Positions 9,668 through 20,072 of a DNA stretch of 64,000 bases are shown here, one piece after another. The notes below the pieces were generated by a model. The model saw only the letters and a list, made by a program, of their open reading frames with translations, made no database searches and was not told where the DNA came from. The stretch is from Stagonosporopsis chrysanthemi (taxonomy: Eukaryota > Ascomycota > Dothideomycetes > Pleosporales > Didymellaceae), in contig JAFISE010000098.1 in the NCBI GenBank assembly GCA_022560025.1, positions 60,616-124,615 on the forward strand, written 5' to 3'. Each line of letters begins with the position of its first letter. Positions within the stretch are counted from its first letter, which is position 1. Made by a program: the position numbers and the translations under genes.

Positions 9668-11290
9668 TCAAACAGACCTGTCAAGCTCCCTCGCTTTGCT
9701 CGTAGTACTAACATCCTTGGCATCTGCGGGATATTCGTCAATACCAGCCTCTTCATCGCCTCCCTCGCTGATCGAAGTCTGTCTGTCCTCAATCTTTCTT
9801 GTTGATCGCCAGTGCAGGACTTGGATAGCAACTATGGCAATCAGTGCAGCTATGACGAGACCAAAAGTACCCGGGAAACCGTAACGGAAGGTTGGTGCCA
9901 TAGTCTGCGGGAATATAACAATTGGAAGCCAGGCTGCGACTGCATATTGGAACCCGTTCATGCTACTGATGACGATAGCACGCTCTTCGTTGTCGCCAGC
10001 GCAAAGCTCATTAGCCCAGGTGTAGCTGTAATGTCCTGTTAGTCGAAACTTTTAGCTACGCAGAGAGACTCACAAAACGGCAGTCATGATCTGTACGCCG
10101 GTAGTCAAGAAAGCATACAGCTTCGCAGTCTGGCTCGCCGGCCAGAACGCCAGGATACCATTAGGAACCAAACCATACGCGAGTGGCCCGAAAACGAATG
10201 CAAATCTGCTGCCGGTGTAATCGGACAGGAAGCCCCACAACACGATGCAGAAACCCGATATGAGCTTCGTTCCCGTTGGGATGATGTTTCGGTCGACAAC
10301 GGAGTACCCCTCAGACTTCAACCAGATACCGAAGTAATCGCCTGCACCACATGAACTGCCATAGAGCACGTAGCCAAGGACGAACGAATACCATCGCCAA
10401 CCGGTCAGAACCCGCTTGAATGTTGCGAGTGTGATCTTTGCAGGTGCAGCTTTTCCTGCTTTTTGAACTCGATCGATGGCGAGCTGCTTGTCCTCATCCG
10501 TCAGGAACCAGGCGTTGGTAGTGTAAGGTGTGTCAGGCAGCACCCACCAGGTGACAAATCCAACTGGGACGGTCATGCACTTTATCTGATTAGCATCAAA
10601 TGCTCGTTTAACAGCAAAGTATAGCTTACGCCGCAGACGATGTACAGCCATCGCCAGCCCTCCAAGCCGTGGTGCCCGTCAAGACTTTTGTACACCGCAG
10701 CTTGCAAATATCCGCCAAAGGCACTACCCACTGGCGCAGTCATGTGGAAGATTGCAATCCGTTTCGCCAGCTCAGTCTTTGTGTACCAGCTTCCGAGTAC
10801 ATATAGTAGAGCCGGGAAGAAAGAACTCTCAAAGAACCCGACCAGGAATCGGAACGCGTACAGTTCCGGCACATTCTTCACACCCGCTTGCGCAAACGTA
10901 AAGACACCCCACGCAACCTCCATCGCAGCAAGCCAGTAGCTTGGACGAATGTACTGGATGATGATGTTACTGGGTATCTGCATGACAGCATAGGCAACAG
11001 TGTAGCAGGTGACCGCGTAGGTGTATTCGTTGCCGTACATGTGCAGGTCTTCCTGCATGCCAGAGACGTAAGCATTTGCGAGGTTGCCTTGGTCGAGGTA
11101 CTTCAAGAAGAAGCCCAGGCAGCCGATAGTCAGGATAGACCAGTCGAGTTTGCGGAGGAGCACGCGCTCTTCGTGGGATTTGAGGTGCGTGTCCGAGTCC
11201 CATATGAAGGAGCGAAACTAGCAGATGTTAGAACGGTAAATGAGCTGTGTGAAGGAAGAGACCTACATTCTTGAACACGTTTGGCGCCAT
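9668..11290 (-). CDS. MFS transporter, allantoate/pantothenate (ACS) type
   Basis: Four exons on the minus strand: 11290-11267, 11217-10630, 10585-10074 and 10025-9668, giving 493 aa. This is a major facilitator of the anion:cation symporter family, as in yeast Dal5/Fen2 and fission yeast Liz1. The N-terminal half carries LDQGNLANAYVSGMQEDL, the QIPSNIIIQYIRPSYWL loop, and FLVGFFESSFFPALLYVLGSWY followed by TKTELAKRIAIFH, all usual for pantothenate-transporter-like members. The second half starts in exon 3 with WWVLPDTPYTTNAWFLTDED and carries the remaining helices. The C-terminal tail is acidic and polar. The first exon codes only MAPNVFKN. It is convergent with the rhodopsin-like gene. The substrate is an inference (organic anion or vitamin). 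Confidence 0.88.
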
Positions 11291-12335
11291 TGTGCGCAGC
11301 TTGTGTCAGTCCCAGCAGCCAAGGTGAGGTATCATCACACTTCTAGGAAGGCCGATCTCATCTTATAGAGACTTCATCATGCCATGACTGGTGCAGCAAC
11401 ACTGCGTCTATCGCGATGCGCACTATTCTTTTGCAATCAAGGCCTGTCTTCGGAAATGCACTTCCTTGTCGTGGCAATAAGCGGTCTTCATTCCTAGACG
11501 GGCAATTGTTGGAGGGGCGAAGCACATCATCGCTGGGGTGCATGTTGCAACCACCAGAACGACATGCGGGATGCTGTCACCCGGCCATGCAAAACGTCGA
11601 AGGATCTGCGATACCGGCGTAAATGGCGGGTACTGTGAAGTGGGATCCTTTATTGTTCTCATCGTGTTTGAAACATAGAGTAGTGTGTTTTTGGGCGCCT
11701 ATTGATTCAAAGTGTATGCTGCATAATAACAAACACACGCGTTCTACCTACCATCCGATCAAGAGTTTGATAAGCCTCAAGCCTATGTAGGGCGGCTGTT
11801 TGTGGCACCTCTTACCCCTCTTCTTATCAACACCCAAGAATGCGCCAAGTTACCCTTGTGGTCCTGGCAAAAGGTTCTACCGCCTCTAATCGTTCCGATT
11901 ACCGAACGAGTGGGATTTGTTGGGCGATTATACTACGCGAGTTGATCTTCTGCGCTGCATGGATGTTCTCAGAGCAGGATGGTGTAGACCGACAGGTATC
12001 TGCTGAAGGCCTTGAGATAGATACAGATCTAACGCGCCCATGTGTAATGCAGCTCAGGCCCTCGACACCATACAGAGATACATGTGCATAGTCATGGGGT
12101 GGTGTATTCGCCGGCTATTGAGGCGCTTAGATCAAAAAAATGCCCACAACCTGCTCCGAGACCTACACTCTGGACGGCCCGACCCGTGTTGCTAGCAGTG
12201 AGAGTGTTTGAGACAAGACACCTGACTCGGAGGGGGGCCGTTGCGGATCGGCCAAAAAAAAGGCCTTCACACCTCACCATACCCAACCTTGAAACTTGCC
12301 CAACAACGACCTCCCAAAGCGCAGGTGCAAAAAGA
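11291..12335. other. Intergenic, 1 kb
   Basis: The left end is the promoter side of the MFS gene. The rest shows only short, unrecognised frames. Short poly-A runs lie near 12130 and 12250. No gene seen. Confidence 0.4.
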
Positions 12336-12417
12336 TTCCGTCACGGGGAATCGAACCCCGGCCACATCGGCGCTTGCTAATGAGAGCGATGTATCCTAGC
12401 CACTTTGCGTTGTTAGA
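12336..12417 (-). tRNA. tRNA-Glu(CTC)-like gene with 10-nt intron, acceptor stem imperfect
   Basis: Read on the minus strand the sequence folds as a tRNA. The D-arm region holds AGTGGCTAGGAT. The anticodon stem is CATCG/CGATG. The T-arm is CGGGG-TTCGATT-CCCCG, with an intact B box, and the 3' strand is TGACGGA plus A. The anticodon loop is 17 nt; removing TTAGCAAGCG after position 37 leaves CTCTCAC with anticodon CTC, as in eukaryotic tRNA-Glu. The 5' acceptor strand TCTAACA pairs with TGACGGA only in part (two mismatches and one G-U), so the copy may be decayed. A 98-codon open frame that reads through this locus (12084-12380) is an artefact of it. Confidence 0.6.
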
Positions 12418-12657
12418 GACTGTTGAAGAATGGTGATGATGGTTGAGCTTACCTAGACCATAACGGATGTTGTTATGGATCGATGGCCAAATAAATAATA
12501 TACAATCTATTGCCACCACTCGTTCAAGAGGGTTGGCGATCTTTTCGATGGGCTTTGCTGGTTAGTGTCGGCGAGACCCGCGCATTCCTGCCGAGGTTCA
12601 AGGACCGACCTGGCTCTGCTATTTCTGTTTGTCTAGCTTCGCCCACTCATCTGCACC

Positions 12658-13434
12658 TCAGCCAGGAGGGGGCTTCTTCCGGCCCAGCGCTCCACCCAGA
12701 ATAGCAGGATCCAACATCTTAGCCTCTGGTATATCAACACCGCACCTTACGAACATACTCTTCCACAAGGCACCAACAGTGCGCTCTTCCGGCATGAACA
12801 CAACTGTGTTGACGTATGTCGTGGTGGTATTGTAGCAATTCAACTCATTGAATAGCTGCGCTTCGCAGTTGTCGCCTTTCTCTGAGTAGAAGACGCCGCA
12901 TTGTGCTTCGTCAGGAAGATTGATGCATGACCCGTTCTTCCATTGCGCTGCGGGTCGCGTGAACGCCATTTCTTGCAACAGGCGGCCGCGACAGTGTTTA
13001 GGTCCGCCAGCGCCGGAGTACGAAAGAGCAAGGATGGGAATTTGCGCGGTGGGCGGTGTTGTAGGTTTCGCGGCTGGTAGAGAGGTCGAGTCTGCCTCGA
13101 CAGATCCTTCGCCAGTTTCCCTCGAGGTCGGTACTGGCGTCTTTCCCTCTCCAAAAATGCTCTCTTCGGTCTGAGTAGCCGGAGGTGTATAGGCTGCCGA
13201 CGCAACGGTGGTCCCGTTCAGTATATCGCCGCGATTGAAGTCGGTACCATTCATGCGCGCTTTCGCAGTGATCTCGCGCTCGGATTCGCCGTACTTTGCT
13301 GCTTGCGCAAGGCTCACGGCCTTCATCTTTGGTGGCGGCGCGCGAATTTCGATTGCTGTTGCCAATAGCATCGCGACAAGCAGAAGCAGAAACGTAGCCG
13401 TTAACAGAAGAATAAGGCGCTGTGGTACAGCCAT
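12658..13434 (-). CDS. Single-pass membrane protein with Cys-bearing ectodomain, function unknown
   Basis: A single-exon frame from ATG 13434 (258 aa); an in-frame ATG at 13476 would add 14 residues. A strong hydrophobic segment, LILLLTATFLLLLVAMLLAT, directly follows MAVPQR, so the protein is signal-anchored or secreted with its C-terminus outside. A Ser/Thr/Pro/Glu-rich stalk follows. The ordered C-terminal ~110 residues have six Cys: HCRGRL, SCINLP, QCGVF, NCEAQ, NCYN and RCGVD. They also carry likely N-glycosylation sites (NGS, NTT). It ends with a basic KKPPPG. I recall similar uncharacterised proteins in Dothideomycetes but no assigned function. Codon use and the conserved-looking C-terminal domain argue for a real gene. 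Confidence 0.7.
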   Translation of the reverse strand: MAVPQRLILLLTATFLLLLVAMLLATAIEIRAPPPKMKAVSLAQAAKYGESEREITAKARMNGTDFNRGDILNGTTVASAAYTPPATQTEESIFGEGKTPVPTSRETGEGSVEADSTSLPAAKPTTPPTAQIPILALSYSGAGGPKHCRGRLLQEMAFTRPAAQWKNGSCINLPDEAQCGVFYSEKGDNCEAQLFNELNCYNTTTTYVNTVVFMPEERTVGALWKSMFVRCGVDIPEAKMLDPAILGGALGRKKPPPG

Positions 13435-13476
13435 ACCAGCACATGGATGATACGCAAACAAATGAAGAAGATACAA

Positions 13477-13929
13477 TGAGTGAAAGCTAAGGTGTGCTCT
13501 AAGGTTAAAGCTATGGTGTTGCTAGACGTGGTGTTGCAATTTGCGTTTCATCCCCACGAGCTTCTGAAACGCATCACCTCCTGCCCGAGCTCCATGTAGT
13601 ACGTCCGGACATATGGCTGCTATTGGCGGTTGTCATAAATCAGGAAGCTAATTTTGGTACCTTAGTACTGTTGCTCCTACCGAGCTATTAGCCATCCCTC
13701 GAGAACGCGTTCTGTTGATGTTGATATTGCCCCCAACTCGAATCTGTCTGCAACATCACAAAGTCACGCGCCCGTGTCGATACATTGCAGAAGACCCGAG
13801 CATTATCACACATACATACTCCCCTCTAGAATGGGCCATAAGATATCCCCTTCACGTGATCGACCGATGGCCAATGTGGCCCAAATTGGTTCAACGCGAC
13901 ACTTCCCCCCAGCAGCTCTTCCTTCTCTT
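13477..13929. other. Intergenic
   Basis: Upstream of the membrane protein gene and downstream of the Gfd2-like gene. Only short, unrecognised frames. Confidence 0.4.
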
Positions 13930-15018
13930 TCACCGACTAAACGACAGACTATAAGAATCTCTCGGCGGCAAGTTCAGGTACTGATATATGCACTTATGCG
14001 TCTTATGCGTCGTCCGTGCCTTGTACAGGTTCACCGCGCCAGAGTACTCACACACCTCACACTTGACTATCGCGCGACACTCTGTGCGCACATGATTGTC
14101 TCGATCGCACCGAGTGCAGAACTTGCTTATGCCCCAAGGTGGCGGCGCTGAGGACATGCCCACCGCCATGACATGGGCGACCATGTCTTGAATGTCGCAA
14201 CCCACCACGACAGCGTGAGGGGTGCCGAATAGGTAGATGTCGTCACGCAGCGAGGTGAGAACCGCCGCAATGAGGGCAGCCGCAGCTTCATTGCCGGCGT
14301 TGTGCATGTTGGGGATGTAAAGATTGAAGTAATCCAGGAGATTCCCAAGGCTGATATTGGGTCCGCGCGAGCTGTGAATGTTTGCGTCTTTGGCGAGGTT
14401 CTGAGTGTCGATCACCTTGACGATGGTCCCAAGCCCCAGCAGGTCGAGGCCGAATGCGCTTGAGATGTGCGCGAGCATGTTCTGCACCGCGTGTCCCACG
14501 AGGATGATAGGTTGATGTGCGCCGCTATCGTCACTGGTGAGGCGTGGACGAACGAATGTGTTGATCAAGACCTCTTTTGCTTTGTCTAAGGTGACAAACT
14601 TGGTTGTGCCAAAGTTGAAAGCTTCCGGATCGCCAGCATCGGTGTATTGGTTGAGCAAGTGTGCATTCGGAATGATGCGCGCATGTGCGACACGCATGCC
14701 ATGTAGGATGTTCTCAGCGTGAATCGTAGGTGAAATGCCCTTGAACATAAGCTCTGCGATACCGAGCTCGGTAGTAAGATATGTAACGTGCTGCCACCAG
14801 GACGCGTTCAAGCACACAATGGCGGCCTCATTGAGATTCGGAGGTGGGCCAACGAGCGGAAACCCGAAGAAATGACGGATGATAGAGATGTCGGCGCACT
14901 TAGAGAGCTCGAATGCCAGAAGAGAGTCGCTGATTGATTGGTCGGCGCCGGCATGCGGAGTTCTCGAGAGCGATGGGACGCCATCGGAGAAGCAATCGTA
15001 GTACGTTGTATAAGCCAT
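13930..15018 (-). CDS. Gfd2/YDR514C-like DEDDh-fold protein with CCHC zinc knuckle
   Basis: A single-exon frame of 362 aa. The middle part resembles the Gfd2/YDR514C-type C-terminal domain, an RNase H-like DEDDh exonuclease fold: PIILVGHAVQNML, VIDTQNLA and, after a loop, YIPNMHNAGNEAAAALIAAVL. The positions where this family normally has its acidic metal ligands look altered: VCLNASWW where a D-x-E is expected, GHAVQN where D follows the His motif, and HNAGNE in place of HNAGND. About residues 300-313 form a perfect C-X2-C-X4-H-X4-C zinc knuckle (CTRCDRDNHVRTEC), followed by KCEVC, suggesting single-stranded nucleic acid binding. The likely role is RNA/DNA binding without catalysis; this is inference. 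It lies head to tail, 260 bp downstream of the DUF2235 gene on the same strand. Confidence 0.7.
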   Translation of the reverse strand: MAYTTYYDCFSDGVPSLSRTPHAGADQSISDSLLAFELSKCADISIIRHFFGFPLVGPPPNLNEAAIVCLNASWWQHVTYLTTELGIAELMFKGISPTIHAENILHGMRVAHARIIPNAHLLNQYTDAGDPEAFNFGTTKFVTLDKAKEVLINTFVRPRLTSDDSGAHQPIILVGHAVQNMLAHISSAFGLDLLGLGTIVKVIDTQNLAKDANIHSSRGPNISLGNLLDYFNLYIPNMHNAGNEAAAALIAAVLTSLRDDIYLFGTPHAVVVGCDIQDMVAHVMAVGMSSAPPPWGISKFCTRCDRDNHVRTECRAIVKCEVCEYSGAVNLYKARTTHKTHKCIYQYLNLPPRDSYSLSFSR

Positions 15019-15278
15019 CTGGTGCGGTTGAGGCGTTGTGGCTAAGGGCGATGTGTGTGGTTATTGGAAGGTGCAGGATCTTTTTGGTTCGTTTGGGTTA
15101 CCCTTCGTGAAAGACAGCGGCTAGCGCAGCGAAATCAAAGTGAAGGAGAGTCATGCTGCAGTTGCGAGGTCGGACCAGGATTCGCAAATCCATGTGGCAC
15201 ACTATGAACGAACTACGATTGGAAACGATGGTTGATGTATACAGCCCGTCCACAGAGACCTAAGAGAAGGGCACTTTC

Positions 15279-16809
15279 TCAATCATCGCCAAACACATCC
15301 TTCCAGAGCTGGTGCGTCTCGAACGTCCGGCTGGGATACCGCACAGTGCCCGTCTCATTCTCTTCTAACATCTGCGCATTTCGTTCGACGCTAAAGGCCA
15401 CACCTGTTTTACTGATGACTTCATTCTGGTATCCATCCACAGTTGCTGCGCTGCCTGGAATTCTGCGATCTGATGTCGCCGTGATGATACCCATAATGGC
15501 GCGAATGCCGAGTAGATCATGAATGTTGTCGCCAAGGTTTGGTAAGACCTTGTTAGCTAATTCAATTGCGAACATGGACACCTTTTGCACCGCACCCATC
15601 ACACTACCCGCAGGACCGTACCGCAGTATATCACCGTAGATATCGCCGCTACCTGTACTGTCCGGCCGGGGGTTGGCGATGCGCGCAGCAACCTCTGCAA
15701 TCCTATCCTCCACGTCAGGAATGAGTATGGTGCTGCTTCCGTTAACGTCTCGAACGCCCTCCAAAATCCACTTCAGCACGTTGTCAGCAAGAACCTCGTT
15801 TGGCCAAATTGTTCGACTGAGCAAATTCGGCAACCAGCCCAGTGCCTCTTCGATATAGTTTGATGGATGCTGGCGCACAAAGCGGAATGTTTGGCGTCCT
15901 AAGTCGTAGTGCACGCCAGGGAACCAGACTTGGTCAACAATGGTGTTGGGTGCTTTCTCGCTAGGAAATGCAAGGCAAGGCTGAAAGGCCCATAGTCGGT
16001 CATGAAGAGCCGGAGCATGGCGAACGTGCTGCACAACAGTAGAAACGTGCTGATCAAAGAACTCAAAAGGGGCCCAATCAATACCGATACCAGCATTGAG
16101 ACGAGGAATGCCGAGAGAGCCAACTGTGTCAATGACACTCATGCAGCGAACAGGCTGTTTGACTTGCCAGACCCTGTCTGCGTTGTGTCGTCGCCTCTTG
16201 CTCTGTTCGCTTTGGGGGGCGTCAACTGGCAGGGAAGAACGATAAGTCCGAAATACTTCGTAGCATAATCGGTCGACTTGTTCTGAAGAAAGGGATCCCT
16301 CTTGGCGACGAATTATGCCGCAATTGTTGATCATGCCAGCAACGGACCGTACGGTGAAAGCGCCACGGCTGAAACCGAATAGCCAGATCTCGTGGTCGTC
16401 GGTGTAGTGCTCGACGATGAAGCGGTAGACAGAGACACACTCTTCGCCGATAGAAGATGCAGTTGCACCATTCCAGATATACTCGAGGAAGGTCGCACCA
16501 AGACCAATCCCCTCTTGGTAGCCAGCGACGACGTTCGCAGAGCGGGATCTGATCGAATGCACTATAGCAGGGGTCTCGCGAGGGTCCAGATTGCTGAACT
16601 GGACCTCTCCGACCATGTCTGCTAGCATGCGAATGTTGCTTCGCGGCGCACCAGCTACCATGGTCTCACGGCCTACCTGCAGAACCAAAGTTAGCTTCTG
16701 TGCCGACCGTACGTGAGATGTGGCATTCGCTTCTTACCCAAGTGCCATCGCAGAATATGGCGAGGCGTTTGGATGGTCTCCTCACTGCTGATTCGGCCAT
16801 GATATTCAT
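15279..16809 (-). CDS. DUF2235 (Tle1-like) alpha/beta hydrolase
   Basis: Two exons: 16809-16738 and 16676-15279, intron 61 nt, 489 aa. Exon 1 ends in LAIFCDGTW, the usual DUF2235 start motif, and splices directly into VGRETMVAGAPRSN. The nucleophile elbow is LFGFSRGAF with Ser near residue 127. The later SVIDTVGS and FPGVHYDLG supply the Asp and His region expected in this family. The fold is shared with bacterial type VI secretion phospholipase Tle1. Fungal members are cytosolic, numerous and mostly uncharacterised. No signal peptide is visible. A second ATG four codons in (MAESAVRR) could be the start. The substrate (lipid or ester) is not known. Confidence 0.88.
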
Positions 16810-17720
16810 TGTTTGTTTGCTGATTTCGCGTTGTTGTAGTAGAGTGGATGCTTGAACGATAGCTGCATCAAATCAAGATGAATTCCGGGGGTAAATATTT
16901 CTTTCCGGCCAAGCAAGGACAATTGTTTGCCTGCTGTTGCCTTCTTTGCTTTTGAGCTGAGTTGTGACTACCCGATCAGGTGCGGATGCCCCGTGTCGCT
17001 CTTGCGCACATGCTCACGCCGCTCGTTTTGTGACACATACACACCGGAGAGTACCGAAAGCTAAATTGCGAGACTTACGAAGAGCTGATGATGGAGGCGT
17101 CGAGGTAGATCTGAGGTCCTAGCGCTGGTGACGTCATGTAAAATGTATCAAACCCTGGAGATTGCCGTACGCGAATGCTTGGAATATTGCCCTTGCGTAG
17201 CATTTGCAGGGAGCTAGGACACTAGATAAGGCGCTTCGAGGCCTCGACTTCGCGGCAACTGCAGACTGTAGCAAGGCTGGATTCGCGTAGCGAAGCAGGG
17301 CTATCCAGGTGCCGCGTAGGCTGAACGAGATGCTCACCCCAACATTTGGTTGCAGCAATCACACCTGCGGTGCTTCTGGGTATGCTGACTTCACATGCTA
17401 GGAACAACTTCTGTCAAGCTAGCAGCCTTCAGCGGTGAGGACCAACTATCAGGCCCGGCTTATCTAATGCTCGCATTGAGCTGACCTTCACCGTTGCTGC
17501 TACCATGATCTGCTTGAGCCCTGTCAGGCTGGGTCTCACCTCCAACCATACGCTGCAGGTCGACCCCGCCGACTCAGCAGCAAAGCAACCTACGACCGCC
17601 ACTGCTGAGTCCTCTGATATCGGGCCCCACTGAAGCCGCGCTGGCCCATTTGTATAATGTGTAGGCTTCAGAAAGCTCGACTGAGCGCGCTCTGTCAGGA
17701 TGGGTTCCGGTGACAAGGGC
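16810..17720. other. Intergenic, 0.9 kb
   Basis: Promoter side of the DUF2235 gene, and the 3' side of MED7. An open minus frame at 17429-17911 overlaps the MED7 end in another frame and is not credible. Nothing else seen. Confidence 0.4.
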
Positions 17721-18569
17721 TCAGTGGCTGAGCATCCCGTCCAGAGCGTCCCACAGTCCCTTCTGCGTATCTTTCCTCCTGTCATTTTCGGTGTCCTTAT
17801 GCACCACATGCTTAGCCTCTTCACCTCTGTCTTCGCCTTCAGCCTCCACAACTGTGCCAAATCCCTCCAGCACACCCCGGACCTTCTCTTCCAACCTCTT
17901 GACGCCCTCAATTTCCGCTCTTTTTCTTCTAACCTGATCCTCCATGATACTAATCAACGTCTCCCTCGCCTGATGTGGCCTGTACTCATTGATGAGTGCA
18001 TGCATGTTGCACACCAGAGTAAGGATATGCTTCAGTTTGGTATTCTTATGGTCGCCCTTCGGATCCAATGTTAGAAGGCCCAGCAGTGACAGGTATTCGA
18101 GCATTATGGAGCGGTTGAAGCGGTTGAGGTACTGTTGGCGATCGATGTTCGCGTTCGCGGAGTGCCAGGTCGAGTTGGGTTCGGCGGAGGGCGAGCTGGA
18201 GGGGGGGTAGAGCTGCGTGTAAGTCCAGTCACTAAGCACAAATTGTGATCCTAGCGTCTTGGATATGAACTCCATTGTCTGCGAGAAGTTGTTTGTGGCG
18301 GAGCTCTTCGCGGGCTCGCCGAAGACGTGGAAGGACTCATTGTCGCTTGGTAGAGGGGGCGGGATGAGATAGCGAAGCTCGGTCGGGAGCGCAAGAATCT
18401 GCTGTGTAGACAGTTTCGAGGGGGCATTCGCAGCGTTGGTTGTAGTTTCGGTGCCACTGTTGGCATTGTTCTCTACCTCTTTGAGGCGCTCAAGGTTCTC
18501 GGCCGTGAAGTGCTTGTAGAAGGGAGGTGGGTCGGGATAGAAGTTGAGTAGCGGTCCATCTTCTTCCAT
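17721..18569 (-). CDS. MED7: Mediator complex subunit 7
   Basis: A single exon; starting at the ATG at 18569 gives 282 aa. An in-frame ATG at 18617 would add 16 residues but lacks conservation; MEEDGPLLNFYPDPPPFYKHF is the normal Med7 beginning. Other Med7 hallmarks are LRYLIPPPLP, YLNRFNRSIMLEYLSLLGLL, and the signature MHALINEYRPHQARETLI followed by a long coiled coil (MEDQVRRKRAEIEGVKRLEEKV). Med7 pairs with Med21 and Med31 in the middle module of Mediator and works in the nucleus in RNA polymerase II transcription. The acidic C-terminal tail (EDRGEEAKHVVHKDTENDRR) is variable in the family. It is divergent from the MDR reductase gene at 18996. Confidence 0.95.
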   Translation of the reverse strand: MEEDGPLLNFYPDPPPFYKHFTAENLERLKEVENNANSGTETTTNAANAPSKLSTQQILALPTELRYLIPPPLPSDNESFHVFGEPAKSSATNNFSQTMEFISKTLGSQFVLSDWTYTQLYPPSSSPSAEPNSTWHSANANIDRQQYLNRFNRSIMLEYLSLLGLLTLDPKGDHKNTKLKHILTLVCNMHALINEYRPHQARETLISIMEDQVRRKRAEIEGVKRLEEKVRGVLEGFGTVVEAEGEDRGEEAKHVVHKDTENDRRKDTQKGLWDALDGMLSH

Positions 18570-18995
18570 GATGGAAAGTTGTATAATAGTGTTGTCGCAG
18601 GAAGGTGCAAAGTGCACGCGAGGTTATCTTGACTACCCTGTTCGCGCTCGAAGCTCGACCGGCAGACGCGTTGGCTGGCAGACCCTGGCTTGGCATTGTG
18701 ACGCTGCAGCCCCACCCTTCAGCTCTGCCAGCAGCCTTGCCTTTATGCGCAGCCTTGTTCGTTTGCAAATATTCATGAGTACTGCTTAACCTCCCGCTGT
18801 ACTTATCTGGCCATGCAAGGAGAAAGAGTCTTATAATAAATCCGAGGTAATTGCGAAGAACCGCACATGATTACTGCACGAACATGAGATGACAAATACT
18901 TTACAATGATGTCGCCAGTGAGACTAGTGGACTACTAAACATACAAAACGTTGTCAAAGATCACTGTAACGTCCGACAAATAATCAATCCACATC
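18570..18995. other. Divergent promoter region MED7 / MDR reductase
   Basis: 426 bases between two start codons on opposite strands. No clear TATA box. Both promoters must lie here. Confidence 0.45.
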
Positions 18996-20072
18996 ATGTC
19001 TACTCAGAAAGCCGTAGTCCAAGTCGAGAAAGGAGTCTCTGAAGTCCGCTCTGACGTCCCCATCCCTAAGGCTCAAGACAACTTCATCATTGTCAGGACC
19101 AAGGCAGTGGCTCTCAATCCTACAGACTGGAAGAGTATTGAGAACACGCCGTCTAAGGGAGCCATTGTCGGGTGCGACTATGCTGGTGTCGTCGAAGAAG
19201 TCGGCAACGGTGTGAAGGACCTCAAGGTCGGTGATCGAGTAGCAGGATTCGCACGAGGAGGTAAAACTTGATTTTGAGAGCGCCAGGACGATCGTTGACA
19301 CATCTAAGGTGACCCAGCGGACCACTCCAACGGCGCCTTTGCCGAACACATCAAGGCCAAAGCCGGCATCCACGTCAAACTTGCAGAGAACATCTCTTGG
19401 GAAGACGCCTCCACTCTTGGTGTCGGCATCACCACCGTAGGACAAGGACTGTACCAGACTCTTGGTCTGCCCCTCCCACCCGCCAAGGTCTCAGAGCCAA
19501 CACCAGTCCTGATCTATGGCGCCTCGACAGCTACAGGAACGCTCGCAGTCCAGTTTGCTAAACTTTCAGGCGCAGAGGTCTTCGCAACTGCATCGCCACA
19601 CAACTTCGATCTCGTCAAGCAGCTTGGCGCTGACCACGTCTTTGATTACAAAGACCCCGAGTGCGGCGAGAAGATCCGCAAAGCAAGCAACGACAAGCTC
19701 AAGCTTGCGTTCGATTGTATCGCTGAGCATGGCTCTGAACACATCTGCGCCGCGGCAATCAGCTCATCTGGTGGCCACTACTCTGGCCTTCTGCCCGGCC
19801 CGCTGCAGAACTTCCCCCGCCAGGATGTGAAGCACGGCTGGACATTTGGGTACACCGCGCTTGGCGAGAAGTTCAATGACAGGGTACCTGCTAAGCCAGA
19901 GGATTACGAGTTCGGCGTCAAGTTCTGGAAGGCGGCTGAGGATTTGTTCAACAACGGAAAGGTCAAGGCCCATCCTACCCTCGTAAGGGACGGCCTCGAA
20001 GGGGTACCCCAAGGATTAAATGACTTGAAGAATGGGAAGGTCTCTGGTCAGAAGCTTGTGTACCGGGTCTAG
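18996..20072 (+). CDS. MDR enoyl-reductase-like oxidoreductase (ToxD-type family)
   Basis: Two exons, 18996-19260 and 19318-20072, 339 aa. This is a medium-chain dehydrogenase/reductase without the zinc ligands of alcohol dehydrogenases. It has the N-terminal GroES-like part with VKAVALNPTDW-type sequence (here TKAVALNPTDWKSIEN), GCDYAGVVEEVG and VGDRVAGFARGG. The nucleotide-binding motif is LIYGASTATGTLAVQFAKLSG, and FATASPHNFDLVKQLGADHV suggests NADPH. Fungal members include trans-enoyl reductases that work beside polyketide synthases, but no synthase is in this window, so a free-standing reductase is more likely. The splice joins GFARGG to ADHSNGAFAEH. A second MDR gene follows on the same strand 450 bp downstream. 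Confidence 0.9.

Noticed and set aside
12084..12380. 98-codon plus-strand frame
   Set aside because: Reads through the tRNA-like locus; the RHGESNPGHIGAC ending is the typical artefact of translating a tRNA gene backwards.
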